Source: Pseudidiomarina marina
GTDB lineage: Bacteria; Pseudomonadota; Gammaproteobacteria; Enterobacterales; Alteromonadaceae
Assembly (NCBI RefSeq): GCF_003987045.1
Contig: NZ_PIPZ01000003.1
Coordinates: forward strand, 186,001 to 250,000
DNA: 64,000 nt
Direction of reading: 5' to 3'
Shown: positions 1 to 8,780 of the stretch, piece by piece
How the letters are laid out: each line of letters opens with the position of its first letter
How positions within the stretch are numbered: the first letter of the stretch is position 1
Notes under the pieces: generated by a model
The model's input: the letters and a program-made list of their open reading frames with translations, nothing else
What the model was told of the DNA's origin: nothing
The model's database searches: none
Program-made: the position numbers and the translations under genes

Positions 1-1280
1 ATCCAGAACGTACGCGCATCACCACCTTCTAAACGATTGTCACCGCCGGTTGGGGCAATCACGCTATCAAACACTAAGCTGCCGTTGATTTGATCATACA
101 CTTCAATTGGCTGATAACGGTCTAACGTATCGTTATGGTCACGTACACCAACGTTAAGGGTGTGATTAGCCAGCATGGTCGTCATATTCAATTCAACGCC
201 ATATGATTCGTAAGCACGGTTACCGTGGGTGTAACGTAAATCTTGCGCATCCATGGTGCCATCTAGAATGGCTTGCGCCTCGGCGTCGCCAGCATTGGCA
301 GCATTAATGAACGAGTTTGTGCTGGTTTTGAACCAATCACGTTTGTATTCATTGCGATAGGCAATGGCACTCAAACGCGAGTTATCGGTAACGTCCAATG
401 TGTAAGTTAACGAGTAGCCGTTATGCTGGTTGGTCATTTGATCAATTTCAGACAAACCATAACGACGGTTCGGATTCTCAGCGAAATCAGCATCGGTTAA
501 TCCCGCATAGGTTTCGTTTGATACTTGCTCTGAATACTGCACTTTGGCCAACAAGCTCTGACGCTCGCCCGTCCAGCTAAACTTCAATAAGTAATCTTCA
601 ATATCGAAACCAGCATCGCGAGAACTGCGATCAATATCTTTAAAGCCGGCGCTGCTGCGCTGTACGGTGTCAATTAAGAAACCAAAGTCGCCAGAGCGGC
701 CGCCATAATAAGCGTGTATATCTTGCGTATTAAATTCGCCCATTTTTGCCACAATCTTGCCGCTATTTTCTAGTGGAATTGGCGTGGTGATCATGTTGAT
801 GACGCCGCCAGTTGTTTGTGGACCGTAACGTAATAATGGCGCGCCTTTGAGAACCTCAATGGTGTGCATACGATACGCTTCAGGGAAATAGTACGCAGCA
901 GGGTCAATGTAGGGTGCTGGTGCGATCATTACACCGTCTTCCATCAAGGTTACTTTACTACTACGACCGCCAGCTGCGGCACGAATACCAATATTTGGAC
1001 GTAGACCTTGACCATCTTCTTCGCGAATATAAACACCCGGAACAGTTTTTAAGAGTTGGTTGATATCTGTGTTTGCTTCAATGGTGAGCTGTTCATTGTC
1101 AATCACTGCGCTTGATCCGGCAAGTTGACGTGCATCTTCTTTGCTACCGATGATTTGCAGAACTTCGTAGATGTTTTCTTGGTTCTCAGTTGCTGTGCTT
1201 TCTACTTCGGCGGCATGGGCGCCAGTTACTGACAATCCTAGAATCGAGATAAGTGCGAGTGATACGCGAGATGGTTGCAT
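1..1280 (-). CDS. TonB-dependent siderophore/ferric-citrate-type outer membrane receptor (partial; C-terminus beyond window edge)
   Basis: The reading frame starts at the ATG at 1280-1278 on the minus strand and stays open to base 1, so about 426 N-terminal residues are visible and most of the beta-barrel lies outside. It begins with a Sec signal peptide (MQPSRVSL, a hydrophobic stretch, then AHAAE). A plug domain follows with typical TonB-receptor wording: LLKTVPGVYIREEDGQG, then VTLMEDGVMIAPAPY, then EVLKGAPLLRYGPQTTGGVI. The plug resembles the FecA/ferric-siderophore branch. The receptor would import an iron chelate across the outer membrane using TonB-ExbBD energy. A GGGGG ribosome-binding site lies upstream of the ATG, and the promoter overlaps a Fur-like palindrome (separate entries), which fits iron control. 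The exact ligand cannot be told from the N-terminal half. Confidence 0.9.
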   Translation of the reverse strand, partial: MQPSRVSLALISILGLSVTGAHAAEVESTATENQENIYEVLQIIGSKEDARQLAGSSAVIDNEQLTIEANTDINQLLKTVPGVYIREEDGQGLRPNIGIRAAAGGRSSKVTLMEDGVMIAPAPYIDPAAYYFPEAYRMHTIEVLKGAPLLRYGPQTTGGVINMITTPIPLENSGKIVAKMGEFNTQDIHAYYGGRSGDFGFLIDTVQRSSAGFKDIDRSSRDAGFDIEDYLLKFSWTGERQSLLAKVQYSEQVSNETYAGLTDADFAENPNRRYGLSEIDQMTNQHNGYSLTYTLDVTDNSRLSAIAYRNEYKRDWFKTSTNSFINAANAGDAEAQAILDGTMDAQDLRYTHGNRAYESYGVELNMTTMLANHTLNVGVRDHNDTLDRYQPIEVYDQINGSLVFDSVIAPTGGDNRLEGGDARTFW

Positions 1281-1314
1281 TGATATTCCCCCGATAAATA
1301 CAAATGTAAGAGGG

Positions 1315-1342
1315 TGCGAATTATAAATAATAATAATTCGCA
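1315..1342. promoter_or_regulatory. Fur-like operator upstream of the TonB receptor
   Basis: A perfect 10-bp inverted repeat, TGCGAATTAT (1315-1324) and ATAATTCGCA (1333-1342), is separated by 8 AT-rich bases. The AATAATAATT core flanked by GCGAA/TTCGC resembles Fur boxes of marine gammaproteobacteria. It covers the -10 element and part of the spacer of the receptor promoter, where a repressor would block RNA polymerase. The palindrome is seen directly; Fur as the ligand is inferred from motif and target. Confidence 0.6.
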
Positions 1343-1349
1343 TTTGCAA
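1320..1349 (-). promoter_or_regulatory. Sigma70-type promoter of the TonB receptor gene
   Basis: On the minus strand a -35 TTGCAA (1349-1344) and a consensus -10 TATAAT (1325-1320) are separated by 18 bases. The receptor start codon is about 40 bases downstream of the -10. The Fur-like palindrome overlies it. Confidence 0.55.
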
Positions 1350-1368
1350 CCATGAATTTTGTAAGTGA

Positions 1369-1824
1369 TTAAATAAGCGCTAAAACTGCGTCTCGCTCTG
1401 CTTTGGTAAACGGCACCACACTTAATCGGCTACCCTTTTTCACGAGTGGATTTTCAGTCAACTCAGGCAGTGATTTCAGTTTATCCAGCGAAATCACTTG
1501 CGGAAATTTACGCACGAACTGTAAATCAACGGCATCCCAGCGTGGCTTTTCTTTCGTGCTTTTACTATCAAAATAAGGTGATTCGGTATCGAACTGTGCC
1601 GGATCGGGGTACGCTGTTCGTGAAACACGCACAATACCAACAACGCCAATTTTTGCGCAGCTTGAGTGATAGATAAACACTTCGTCACCTATTTGCATGT
1701 TCCGCATAAAGTTTCGTGCTTGGTAATTGCGCACACCATCCCAACGAATCACATCACTCGGCTTGTTGGCAAAATCGTCGATACTGCATTCGTCTGGCTC
1801 GGTCTTCATCAACCAATACTGCAT
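1369..1824 (-). CDS. EVE domain-containing protein
   Basis: A 151-residue protein that is a single EVE domain (PUA-like fold, thymocyte nuclear protein 1 family). It has the family opening YWLMKTEPDECSIDDF, the conserved WDGVRNYQARNFMR (about residues 28-41) and GDEVFIYHSS (about 46-55). EVE domains bind modified bases in nucleic acids (established for the family); the target of the stand-alone bacterial form is not settled. The length is normal for the family. The gene lies upstream of the TonB receptor on the same strand but is separated from it by that gene's own promoter and operator. It diverges from the LLM oxidoreductase gene. Confidence 0.9.
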   Translation of the reverse strand: MQYWLMKTEPDECSIDDFANKPSDVIRWDGVRNYQARNFMRNMQIGDEVFIYHSSCAKIGVVGIVRVSRTAYPDPAQFDTESPYFDSKSTKEKPRWDAVDLQFVRKFPQVISLDKLKSLPELTENPLVKKGSRLSVVPFTKAERDAVLALI

Positions 1825-1907
1825 ATTTATCTGCCTTTATAAGAAATTACATAATTGTTTGTTAGCATACTAAAATGTCTCACAAAGAAGTAGTTACAGG
1901 AGCTGTT

Positions 1908-2906
1908 GTGGCTGTACTTTCTGTCTTAGATTTAGCACCGATTACCGAAGGTAGTAACGCCCGCGAGTCGTTACTCAATTCCGCCGATCTTGCTCGTCAT
2001 GTTGAAGCTTGGGGATATCATCGCTATTGGATGGCCGAGCACCATAACATGACCGGTATTGCCAGCGCCGCTACGGCTGTGGCCTTGGCGTATATCGGTT
2101 CGCAAACGAAAACGATTCGAATTGGAGCGGGCGGTATCATGTTACCAAACCATGCGCCATTGATTGCTGCGGAGCAATTTGGAACCTTGGCGGCACTGTT
2201 TCCAAATCGTGTTGATTTAGGCCTAGGGCGAGCGCCTGGTACCGATGGTGCAACGTTGCGTGCTTTGCGTCGCACCTATGACAGCGCGGACTCTTTTCCG
2301 GCTGATGTGCAGGAGTTACTGGGGTATTTGGCCGACCCAAAACCCGATCAAAAAATTAAAGCCGTCCCAGGTTCTGGCTCTAATGTGCCTGTTTGGTTAT
2401 TGGGGTCCAGCTTATTTGGAGCCCAGCTTGCGGCGCAACTGGGTTTACCTTATGCATTTGCTTCGCACTTTGCACCGGATTATCTCCATCTGGCAATCGA
2501 AGCCTATACCAATAACTTTAAACCGTCACAGTACCTTGATAAACCCTACATTGCTGCGGCATTAAACGTGTTCGCGGCCGATACCGAGCAAGCGGCAAAA
2601 CGCCTTAAAAGTTCGATGCAACTGCAATTTATGGCGTTGCGTCAAGGGAATCCTGGCCCGTTACCGGCGCCACTCGATAATATCGAAGACAAAGTAGACC
2701 CTATGGCATTGGCGGCAGCAAATCATGCCTTGAAATATTCTGCAACCGGATCAGCAGAACAAGTGCATCACTATATGCGTGATTTCAAAAAAGCGACTGG
2801 CGTTAATGAACTAATTCTTACCTGTCATGCGTATGATCATAAAGCGCGGTTGCAAAGTTTTGAGATTGCTAAAGATTGTCGCTTCGATGAGCCCAATAAA
2901 GGATAA
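1908..2906 (+). CDS. LLM-class flavin-dependent oxidoreductase (luciferase-like, MsnO8-type)
   Basis: Bacterial luciferase-like TIM-barrel monooxygenase. The family N-terminus [13 protein letters not shown], the WMAEHHNM motif, [13 protein letters not shown] and [13 protein letters not shown] are all present. Such enzymes use reduced FMN and oxygen; the substrate here is unknown. I place the start at the GTG at 1908 because AGGAG lies 5 bases upstream and the resulting MAVLSVLDL matches the usual family N-terminus. An in-frame ATG at 1875 would add 11 residues but has no ribosome-binding site. The permease gene begins 3 bases after the stop, so the two are probably co-transcribed. Confidence 0.88.
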   Translation: MAVLSVLDLAPITEGSNARESLLNSADLARHVEAWGYHRYWMAEHHNMTGIASAATAVALAYIGSQTKTIRIGAGGIMLPNHAPLIAAEQFGTLAALFPNRVDLGLGRAPGTDGATLRALRRTYDSADSFPADVQELLGYLADPKPDQKIKAVPGSGSNVPVWLLGSSLFGAQLAAQLGLPYAFASHFAPDYLHLAIEAYTNNFKPSQYLDKPYIAAALNVFAADTEQAAKRLKSSMQLQFMALRQGNPGPLPAPLDNIEDKVDPMALAAANHALKYSATGSAEQVHHYMRDFKKATGVNELILTCHAYDHKARLQSFEIAKDCRFDEPNKG

Positions 2907-2909
2907 GTA

Positions 2910-4154
2910 ATGAGCCAGCCTCACCCACAACTTGTTCGTAGTGCGTCGCTCGGCGGCGCTATTTTGCTTGGACTGGGCTCAATTATCGGTACCGGAGCCT
3001 TTGTTAGTGTTGGCTTTGGCGTTGAGCTAGCGGGCTCTTGGATCATTTGGGCTCTGTTGATTGCCGCTGCTGTAGCTACTTTTAATGGTCTGTCGAGTGC
3101 TCAACTGGCGGCTATTCATCCGGTTAGCGGCGGCACGTATGAATACGGTTATCAGTTTTTGAACCGGCAACTGGGGTTTACTGCAGGTTGGCTATTTGTA
3201 CTCGCCAAAAGCGCAAGTGCCGCCACGGCAGCTTTAGCTGTTGGCGTGGCGTTACAAACATGGCTTGCAGGACCAACTTGGCTAGTACAAGTATTTGCGG
3301 GGTTGACGCTGTTGCTATTTACCTTGCTCGTACTTGGTGGCTTACGACGTTCCAACCGCGCTAACGCAATACTTGTTGCACTTGCGGTGGGCGCGCTAAT
3401 TGTGTTTGTTGCGGTGAGCTCACAAACGCCGATGCCCTTAGCTGACATAAGCCATGAACCGAGTTGGCAGAATTTATTGGCAGCAGCAGGCTTGCTGTTT
3501 GTGGCTTATACCGGCTACGGGCGCATCGCGACGATGGGCGAAGAAGTGCAAAACCCGCGTCACGTTATTCCGCGCGCGATTCTTGCGACGGTGGTTGTGG
3601 TGACGCTGTTGTATGCAGCCATTGGCTGGGGAATTTTGCACTATGTGCCATTAACCACGAGCAGTGATTTTGTTTTATCGAATTTGATGCCTGAAGGAGT
3701 TTGGCGACAGCTCGTCGCAATTGGTGCCGTGGTGGCTATGTGCGGGGTCATTTTGAACCTGATTTTAGGTGTGTCACGAGTAGTTCTAGCCATGGCTCGG
3801 CGCAGCGATTTGCCGCCGAAATGGGCGCAGTTAAATGAGCAAAGAACGTCAGCACCAGCAGCAATCTGGGTTACCTTTGCGGTGATGTTGCTTATTGTCT
3901 TGGTTGGCGACTTGAAAATTGCGTGGTCGTTCAGTGCATTTACGGTATTGGTTTACTACAGTATTACGAACTTAGCAGCGCTACGGATAAAAGCGGAAGA
4001 TAGATTCGTACCGCGTTGGATTTCTCTTTTGGGATTAATAAGTTGCCTTTCATTAGCGGCGTTTATTGAGTTGCAAATTATGTTTGTTGGGCTCATATTG
4101 ATCGGGGTTGGTCTTCTTTGGCACGCCTATCGCGCAAGTCAACGCATGGATTAG
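2910..4154 (+). CDS. APC-family amino acid permease
   Basis: A 414-residue, strongly hydrophobic protein with about 11-12 predicted membrane segments. The first segment carries the APC-superfamily substrate-binding signature GLGSIIGTGAF (about residues 21-31). The loop motif SGGTYEYGY and the later GYGRIATMGEEVQNPRHVIP also fit APC secondary transporters. It should import an amino acid or related compound with a proton or cation; the substrate cannot be read from sequence. It starts 3 bases after the LLM oxidoreductase stop, so the pair may handle one nutrient, but this is only context. Confidence 0.88.
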   Translation: MSQPHPQLVRSASLGGAILLGLGSIIGTGAFVSVGFGVELAGSWIIWALLIAAAVATFNGLSSAQLAAIHPVSGGTYEYGYQFLNRQLGFTAGWLFVLAKSASAATAALAVGVALQTWLAGPTWLVQVFAGLTLLLFTLLVLGGLRRSNRANAILVALAVGALIVFVAVSSQTPMPLADISHEPSWQNLLAAAGLLFVAYTGYGRIATMGEEVQNPRHVIPRAILATVVVVTLLYAAIGWGILHYVPLTTSSDFVLSNLMPEGVWRQLVAIGAVVAMCGVILNLILGVSRVVLAMARRSDLPPKWAQLNEQRTSAPAAIWVTFAVMLLIVLVGDLKIAWSFSAFTVLVYYSITNLAALRIKAEDRFVPRWISLLGLISCLSLAAFIELQIMFVGLILIGVGLLWHAYRASQRMD

Positions 4155-4180
4155 CATCACAACGTTAAGGAATAAAGTGA

Positions 4181-6823
4181 GTGGAGCATTATTCAGGCGG
4201 AATTATTATTGGGTTGGCATCGGTGCTCCTCATCGCATTGCTGTTGGCATTGATGTTTTGGTTACGCGCGCGGAAGCAAACAAAACATCTACAAGCGTTT
4301 ATTGACGCTGAATACGATACCCTGAGTTCGTTGGCGCAAGAGCACCCCTTAAGCAAAAAACTATCTGATATTTGTGAGCTCGTGGAATTACAAATTCCCG
4401 ACTGTTTTGCATCGGTGATGATGGTCAATGCAAAAGGTCTGGCACTCGATGCTGTTGCCGTTAAGTCGCTACCACCTGAATTTACAAAGGCGTTGCAAGA
4501 TTTACCCATTGCCGATGGCGTGGGCGCTTGTGGTACCGCGGCCGCAATTAAACAACCGGTGATTGTGGAAGATATGCTCAATGATTCTCGATTTGAGGCA
4601 TTTCTAGCCCTTGTTGAGCAATTCAATCTCCGCGCCGCTTGGTCATATCCAGTTTTTTCTCCAACCGATCGACGTTTACTTGGTACTTTTGCGCTGTACT
4701 CAACGCAAGCGTGTACCCCCAAACTTAGTGAAGAGCGATTGATTGAGCGTAGTCGCGATCTCATTTCATTAGTTATTGCACAACACCAAGACCGTATTGA
4801 ACGTTTGCGCAGTGAACAGCAAACCGCATCGCTATTCGAGCATAATCCTGAAGCGGTGTTTACCCTTGATTTGAACGGTCACTTCACCAGTGTCAACAAG
4901 GCCTGTGAAAAGCTAGTCGAGTTAAGTGCTCAGGAGCTTATTGGTCAGCCATACGATATCGGTATAGTTGAAGAAGACAAAGCGTTAACACGAGAGCATT
5001 TTGAAGCCGCCAAACGCGGTGAGCCGCAGCATTATCAGTTAAGAATATTTAATAGCAAAGGCGCGTTGAAGAAACTCGAAATTACCAATATGCCGATGAT
5101 TGTTGACGGTAAAATTGCAGGCGTGCATGGCATTGGTAAAGACATTACTCAACAGAGTGAGTATGAGGAACGCCTGCAGATTCTGAACCGCAGTGTCGAA
5201 GCAAGTACCAATGGTGTGGTGATAAGCGATGCACGCCGACCAGGCTTTCCGATTATCTATATTAACCCAGCGTTTACCGCTATTAGTGGCTATGAAGCTG
5301 ATGAGGTCATTGGCCGCAATTGTCGATTTCTGCAAGGACTCGATACAGACCCGAATACTGTCAGAGAAATAGCTAGTGCGTTGCGCGAGCAACGCGAAAT
5401 TCGTTGTACTATTCGCAACTACCGTAAAAACGGGAAGCCATTTTGGAATGAGTTGATTATTTCACCTGTGCGCGATGTGAATGGCGAAGTGAGCCACTTT
5501 GTTGGCTTACAAAATGATATCTCTGAGCGAGTTGAGCGCGAAGCGGAGTTGGCTTACAACGCGGAACACGATGTGCTGACAGGATTACCGAATCGAACTG
5601 CGTTAGAACGATTTCTTCAACGTTCGGTAAGTAATAATGAAGCCCGTGTTTATGTCCTATTTATCGATTTAGATGGCTTCAAGCCGGTGAATGATAGCCT
5701 TGGGCATGAGTGTGGTGATCATATCTTAGTGCAGACAGCTCAACGCCTAAGTAGCGTTATGCCTAAGCAAGATTTACTCGCTCGATTTGGTGGTGATGAG
5801 TTTGTCGCGGTTATTCAAAGTGTCACTCGTGATGAAGATGTGATCCCATTGGCGCGTCAAATTCTGAGCCAATTTGATGCGCCGTTTGTATACGACGATG
5901 CGGAAGTCAGTTTATCTGCCGCCATTGGTATCGCCAGCAGCGAAATTGCCGTAAAAAACCCAAATGAGCTGATTCAACAAGCTGACGTGGCTATGTATGA
6001 AGCAAAACGCCGCGGCAGTGGTACCTACCAGTGGTTTTCGCCAGATTTAGATCTCGATACCCAGCAACAAATTACGCTTCGCGCGCAGTTGCAAGATGCC
6101 ATTCAAAAAAATCAATTTGAAGTATTTTATCAACCCATTGTGTCGCGCACAGGCAGTATTGTTGGTGCCGAAGCGCTAGTGCGTTGGAATCATCCTGAGC
6201 GAGGGTATATCTCTCCAGCGGATTTCATTCCATTAGCTGAGCGCACGGGACAAATAGTGGCGATTGGTACTTGGGTATTAGAACAAGCATGCGAAGATTT
6301 AGAGGTATTGCGAGAGGCCGGTGTTGGCCAGGTGAGTGTGAATTTCTCACCGATGCAATTTTATCGCGATGACTTTATTGAATCGGTCGCTCATTTATTG
6401 AAAAAATTTCAAATCAAGCCAAACCAATTGGTCGCCGAGATCACTGAGAATGTATTGTTACGCGACTCAAGCGGCGCGTTAAAAATGATGGAAGAATTGC
6501 GTGAACTTGGGCTAGAAATTGCGTTGGATGATTTTGGTACGGGCTTCGCAAGTTTGAGTTATTTGAATGTGATTCCAGCACAGAAGCTCAAAATTGACCG
6601 TTGTTTTGTGCAAGATATAGACAGCAACCCGCGTAACGCCGCTATTACTCGCGGGGTGCTCACTATGGCCGCTGAGTTGGGCATTGAAGTGGTTGGTGAA
6701 GGTGTGGAAACCGAGGCAGAGCGTGATTATCTCACGCGATATGCCTGCGATTTCATGCAAGGCTACTTGTTCTGTAAGCCATTGCCATTAGCCGAACTGT
6801 TAGCGTGGTTAAACGACGAATAG
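4181..6823 (+). CDS. Membrane GAF-PAS-LOV-GGDEF-EAL protein (candidate blue-light-responsive c-di-GMP enzyme)
   Basis: An 880-residue multidomain regulator. One membrane segment (about 8-28) is followed by a GAF domain (about 50-200), a PAS domain (about 215-330), a second PAS domain of LOV type (about 336-450), GGDEF (about 460-620) and EAL (about 635-875). The LOV domain has GRNCRFLQG with the photoactive Cys at residue 381, NYRKNGKPFWNEL, and FVGLQND, the residues that bind FMN in YtvA/phototropin LOV domains. GGDEF is intact (537-541), but the inhibitory-site position reads PKQD instead of RxxD. The EAL signature EALVRW begins at 664 and DDFGTGFASLSYL is present, so both synthesis and hydrolysis of c-di-GMP are possible. 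The start is the GTG at 4181 with AAGGA 9 bases upstream. The 3' end overlaps the convergent dGTPase-like gene by 15 bases. Confidence 0.92.
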   Translation: MEHYSGGIIIGLASVLLIALLLALMFWLRARKQTKHLQAFIDAEYDTLSSLAQEHPLSKKLSDICELVELQIPDCFASVMMVNAKGLALDAVAVKSLPPEFTKALQDLPIADGVGACGTAAAIKQPVIVEDMLNDSRFEAFLALVEQFNLRAAWSYPVFSPTDRRLLGTFALYSTQACTPKLSEERLIERSRDLISLVIAQHQDRIERLRSEQQTASLFEHNPEAVFTLDLNGHFTSVNKACEKLVELSAQELIGQPYDIGIVEEDKALTREHFEAAKRGEPQHYQLRIFNSKGALKKLEITNMPMIVDGKIAGVHGIGKDITQQSEYEERLQILNRSVEASTNGVVISDARRPGFPIIYINPAFTAISGYEADEVIGRNCRFLQGLDTDPNTVREIASALREQREIRCTIRNYRKNGKPFWNELIISPVRDVNGEVSHFVGLQNDISERVEREAELAYNAEHDVLTGLPNRTALERFLQRSVSNNEARVYVLFIDLDGFKPVNDSLGHECGDHILVQTAQRLSSVMPKQDLLARFGGDEFVAVIQSVTRDEDVIPLARQILSQFDAPFVYDDAEVSLSAAIGIASSEIAVKNPNELIQQADVAMYEAKRRGSGTYQWFSPDLDLDTQQQITLRAQLQDAIQKNQFEVFYQPIVSRTGSIVGAEALVRWNHPERGYISPADFIPLAERTGQIVAIGTWVLEQACEDLEVLREAGVGQVSVNFSPMQFYRDDFIESVAHLLKKFQIKPNQLVAEITENVLLRDSSGALKMMEELRELGLEIALDDFGTGFASLSYLNVIPAQKLKIDRCFVQDIDSNPRNAAITRGVLTMAAELGIEVVGEGVETEAERDYLTRYACDFMQGYLFCKPLPLAELLAWLNDE

Positions 6824-8098
6824 GTTACGGTACATACGCTCAGCATAGTCGTCAGTCATGCCTGCAACATAATCACACAGGACACGATCAGCGGCTTGCT
6901 GGCCTTGATCCTGTTGCGCTTTTTGCCAACGTTCGCGCGTGTTGCGCGGCAACAATCGCAAAGGCTCAGTGTGTAGCGCCGTAAACAAATCGAGCAGCAT
7001 ATTTTGGCTACGATAGCGCAGTTGCTGAATCGACGGTTCGTTGATGACATGCTCAAACACAACATCTTTTAAACTCTTGAGTAAGTAAGCTTCAGGTTGC
7101 GGCAGCGTCGCGTTATAACGAATCAATGGCTCTTGAGCATCGGTTAACACTTCTTCTAAGCGAACCGTCGTAACAAAAATATTCACCAAAGCACCAATGG
7201 CATTCTTACGTTGATGATGTTCACGCGCAAACAGCTGTTCGCCCAACTCTTGCATGAGCGTCGCTAAGTCACCCGGCAACTGATCAATCACGGTATCGAC
7301 GTGTGTATGCCATTGACTCTCGCTTAAAGTGCCAGTCACTACAGCGTCTTCAAGATCGTGTACTCCGTAGGCAATATCATCGGCAAGTTCCATCAGCGAG
7401 GCGTCGAGAGCCTTATGTTTGGATTTTTGCCACGGTGCGGCAGGAAGTTTATCCACAGCTTGAAACAGTTCTCTGTCGCGCTTAGATAAAGGCTCCAATA
7501 CCCAATCGAGTAAATCAGCATCACAGGCAAATAGTGCCTTTGCTGGTTTCCACTGCGCTAGGCTACCTGGATGAGAAAGATTTTCAGGGGCGCTAAGTGG
7601 CGGCATCAATACCGGATATTTTAGTAGCCCAAGCAACGAGCGGCGAGTCAAATCCATCCCATGTTCAGGGTGATAGGCCTCGAGTTTACCGACAATTCGG
7701 AAGGTTTGTCCGTTGCCTTCAAAACCGCCGGAACCGAGCATTTTAAAATGCAGCGCTGTTTCGCCCCCGTGACCAAATGGCGGATGGCCAATATCGTGAG
7801 CCAAACACAGCGTTTCCATTAAATTCAAATCAGGCAAGTGCTGCGCTTCATCGGCACTGCAAACCTGCTGCAATTGATTAATTAAGGAGGCGCCAATTTG
7901 AGCCGCTTCAAGACTATGCGTGAGACGCGTTCGATAAAAATCGTTCTCTCCCACGTTCATAATTTGGGTTTTTGATTGTAACCGTCGAAATGCTGCGGAG
8001 TGTAACACTCGCGCGCGGTCGCGCTGCCATGGTGTACGTAAATCGCCCGGGCGATTTGATGGGCCGCCAGAGCGACGTTGCTGCCAATGCGAGGTCAT
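6809..8098 (-). CDS. dGTPase-like HD-domain triphosphohydrolase
   Basis: A 429-residue homologue of deoxyguanosinetriphosphate triphosphohydrolase, in the dGTPase-like subfamily. The N-terminus has RTPWQRDRARVLHSAAFRRL, and the metal site is seen as RTRLTHSLEAAQI (His about 62) and LAHDIGHPPFGHGGE (HD pair about 99-100). The family hydrolyses dNTPs to the deoxynucleoside and triphosphate; true substrate preference differs between subfamilies. The start ATG overlaps the stop of the upstream methyltransferase gene (ATGA), implying translational coupling. Relatives have been linked to phage defence by nucleotide depletion, but nothing here marks this copy as other than a resident gene. Its 3' end overlaps the convergent LOV-GGDEF-EAL gene. 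Confidence 0.9.
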   Translation of the reverse strand: MTSHWQQRRSGGPSNRPGDLRTPWQRDRARVLHSAAFRRLQSKTQIMNVGENDFYRTRLTHSLEAAQIGASLINQLQQVCSADEAQHLPDLNLMETLCLAHDIGHPPFGHGGETALHFKMLGSGGFEGNGQTFRIVGKLEAYHPEHGMDLTRRSLLGLLKYPVLMPPLSAPENLSHPGSLAQWKPAKALFACDADLLDWVLEPLSKRDRELFQAVDKLPAAPWQKSKHKALDASLMELADDIAYGVHDLEDAVVTGTLSESQWHTHVDTVIDQLPGDLATLMQELGEQLFAREHHQRKNAIGALVNIFVTTVRLEEVLTDAQEPLIRYNATLPQPEAYLLKSLKDVVFEHVINEPSIQQLRYRSQNMLLDLFTALHTEPLRLLPRNTRERWQKAQQDQGQQAADRVLCDYVAGMTDDYAERMYRNLFVV

Positions 8099-8775
8099 GC
8101 GATGCGTTCCTTACCAATTGCTACCTGTGATTTTCTAAAAATTACCACATCACGGGGGTAAATAGTCAGTTCAAGGGCAAACTTTGTTGCCAAATACTGA
8201 AAAGTGCTCTCATGGAAGAAAGCAATATGAGTGGGATCATTTCGATAACCCCAACCGGCGAATCTATCGACACTGGTCCAGCGTTGGGTCATGATGCCGA
8301 GATAGCCACCAGGTTGTAAGCAATCTAATAGCTGATGAAACACGTGAAGCGGTGCTGCGACATGTTCAATAACTTCAGTACAGGTTACGAAATCGTAGGT
8401 TCTTTTCAGTCGTTCAGGCTTGTGCTCATAATAAATATCATAAGTGGTACAAGGTCGGCCTACTTCATCAAACATCAAGCTTAATGTGGGGCCGGGACCG
8501 CTGCCGAAATCGAGCCCACAAGTGCCAATTGGCAAACGGTCGCACATGGGGTCAAACAAACGTTTCAGAAACTGCCGATAGTGCACGTCGTTTGGGTTAT
8601 TGCGGTGTAAATCGTAAATGCGTTTTTCGTTCTCTGAATCGAGTTGAAAGGTTGCAGGCACATGAATTAATGCACATGTCGGGCATAAATAATACTCGCG
8701 TTGTGCAAGCGGGCCGCGTTGCTGGGTATATAGCAACGCGGTTGCAGAATCGGCGCACAAAGGGCATTCGGGCAT
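8095..8775 (-). CDS. Class I SAM-dependent methyltransferase with N-terminal zinc-ribbon-like cysteines
   Basis: A 226-residue protein. The N-terminus has two CxxC pairs (CPLC at about 4-7, CPTC at about 31-34), as in zinc-binding ribbons. A Rossmann methyltransferase fold follows with the SAM motif LDFGSGPGP (about 84-92), VTCTEVIEHV and LQPGGYLGIMTQ. The VIEHV motif resembles UbiG/Coq3 and small-molecule methyltransferases. Substrate unknown. It lies 5 bases downstream of yajQ and overlaps the dGTPase-like gene by 4 bases, so the three form one operon. Confidence 0.8.
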   Translation of the reverse strand: MPECPLCADSATALLYTQQRGPLAQREYYLCPTCALIHVPATFQLDSENEKRIYDLHRNNPNDVHYRQFLKRLFDPMCDRLPIGTCGLDFGSGPGPTLSLMFDEVGRPCTTYDIYYEHKPERLKRTYDFVTCTEVIEHVAAPLHVFHQLLDCLQPGGYLGIMTQRWTSVDRFAGWGYRNDPTHIAFFHESTFQYLATKFALELTIYPRDVVIFRKSQVAIGKERIA

Positions 8776-8780
8776 GTCAA

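Noticed and set aside
4189-4764. Minus-strand open frame of 191 codons inside the LOV-GGDEF-EAL gene
   Set aside because: Shadow of the GAF-domain coding sequence; Ser/Arg-rich without family features.
6809-8098. dGTPase-like gene as part of an anti-phage defence system
   Set aside because: No other defence genes, mobile element or atypical composition nearby; the subfamily is common as a resident gene. Context alone does not support defence.
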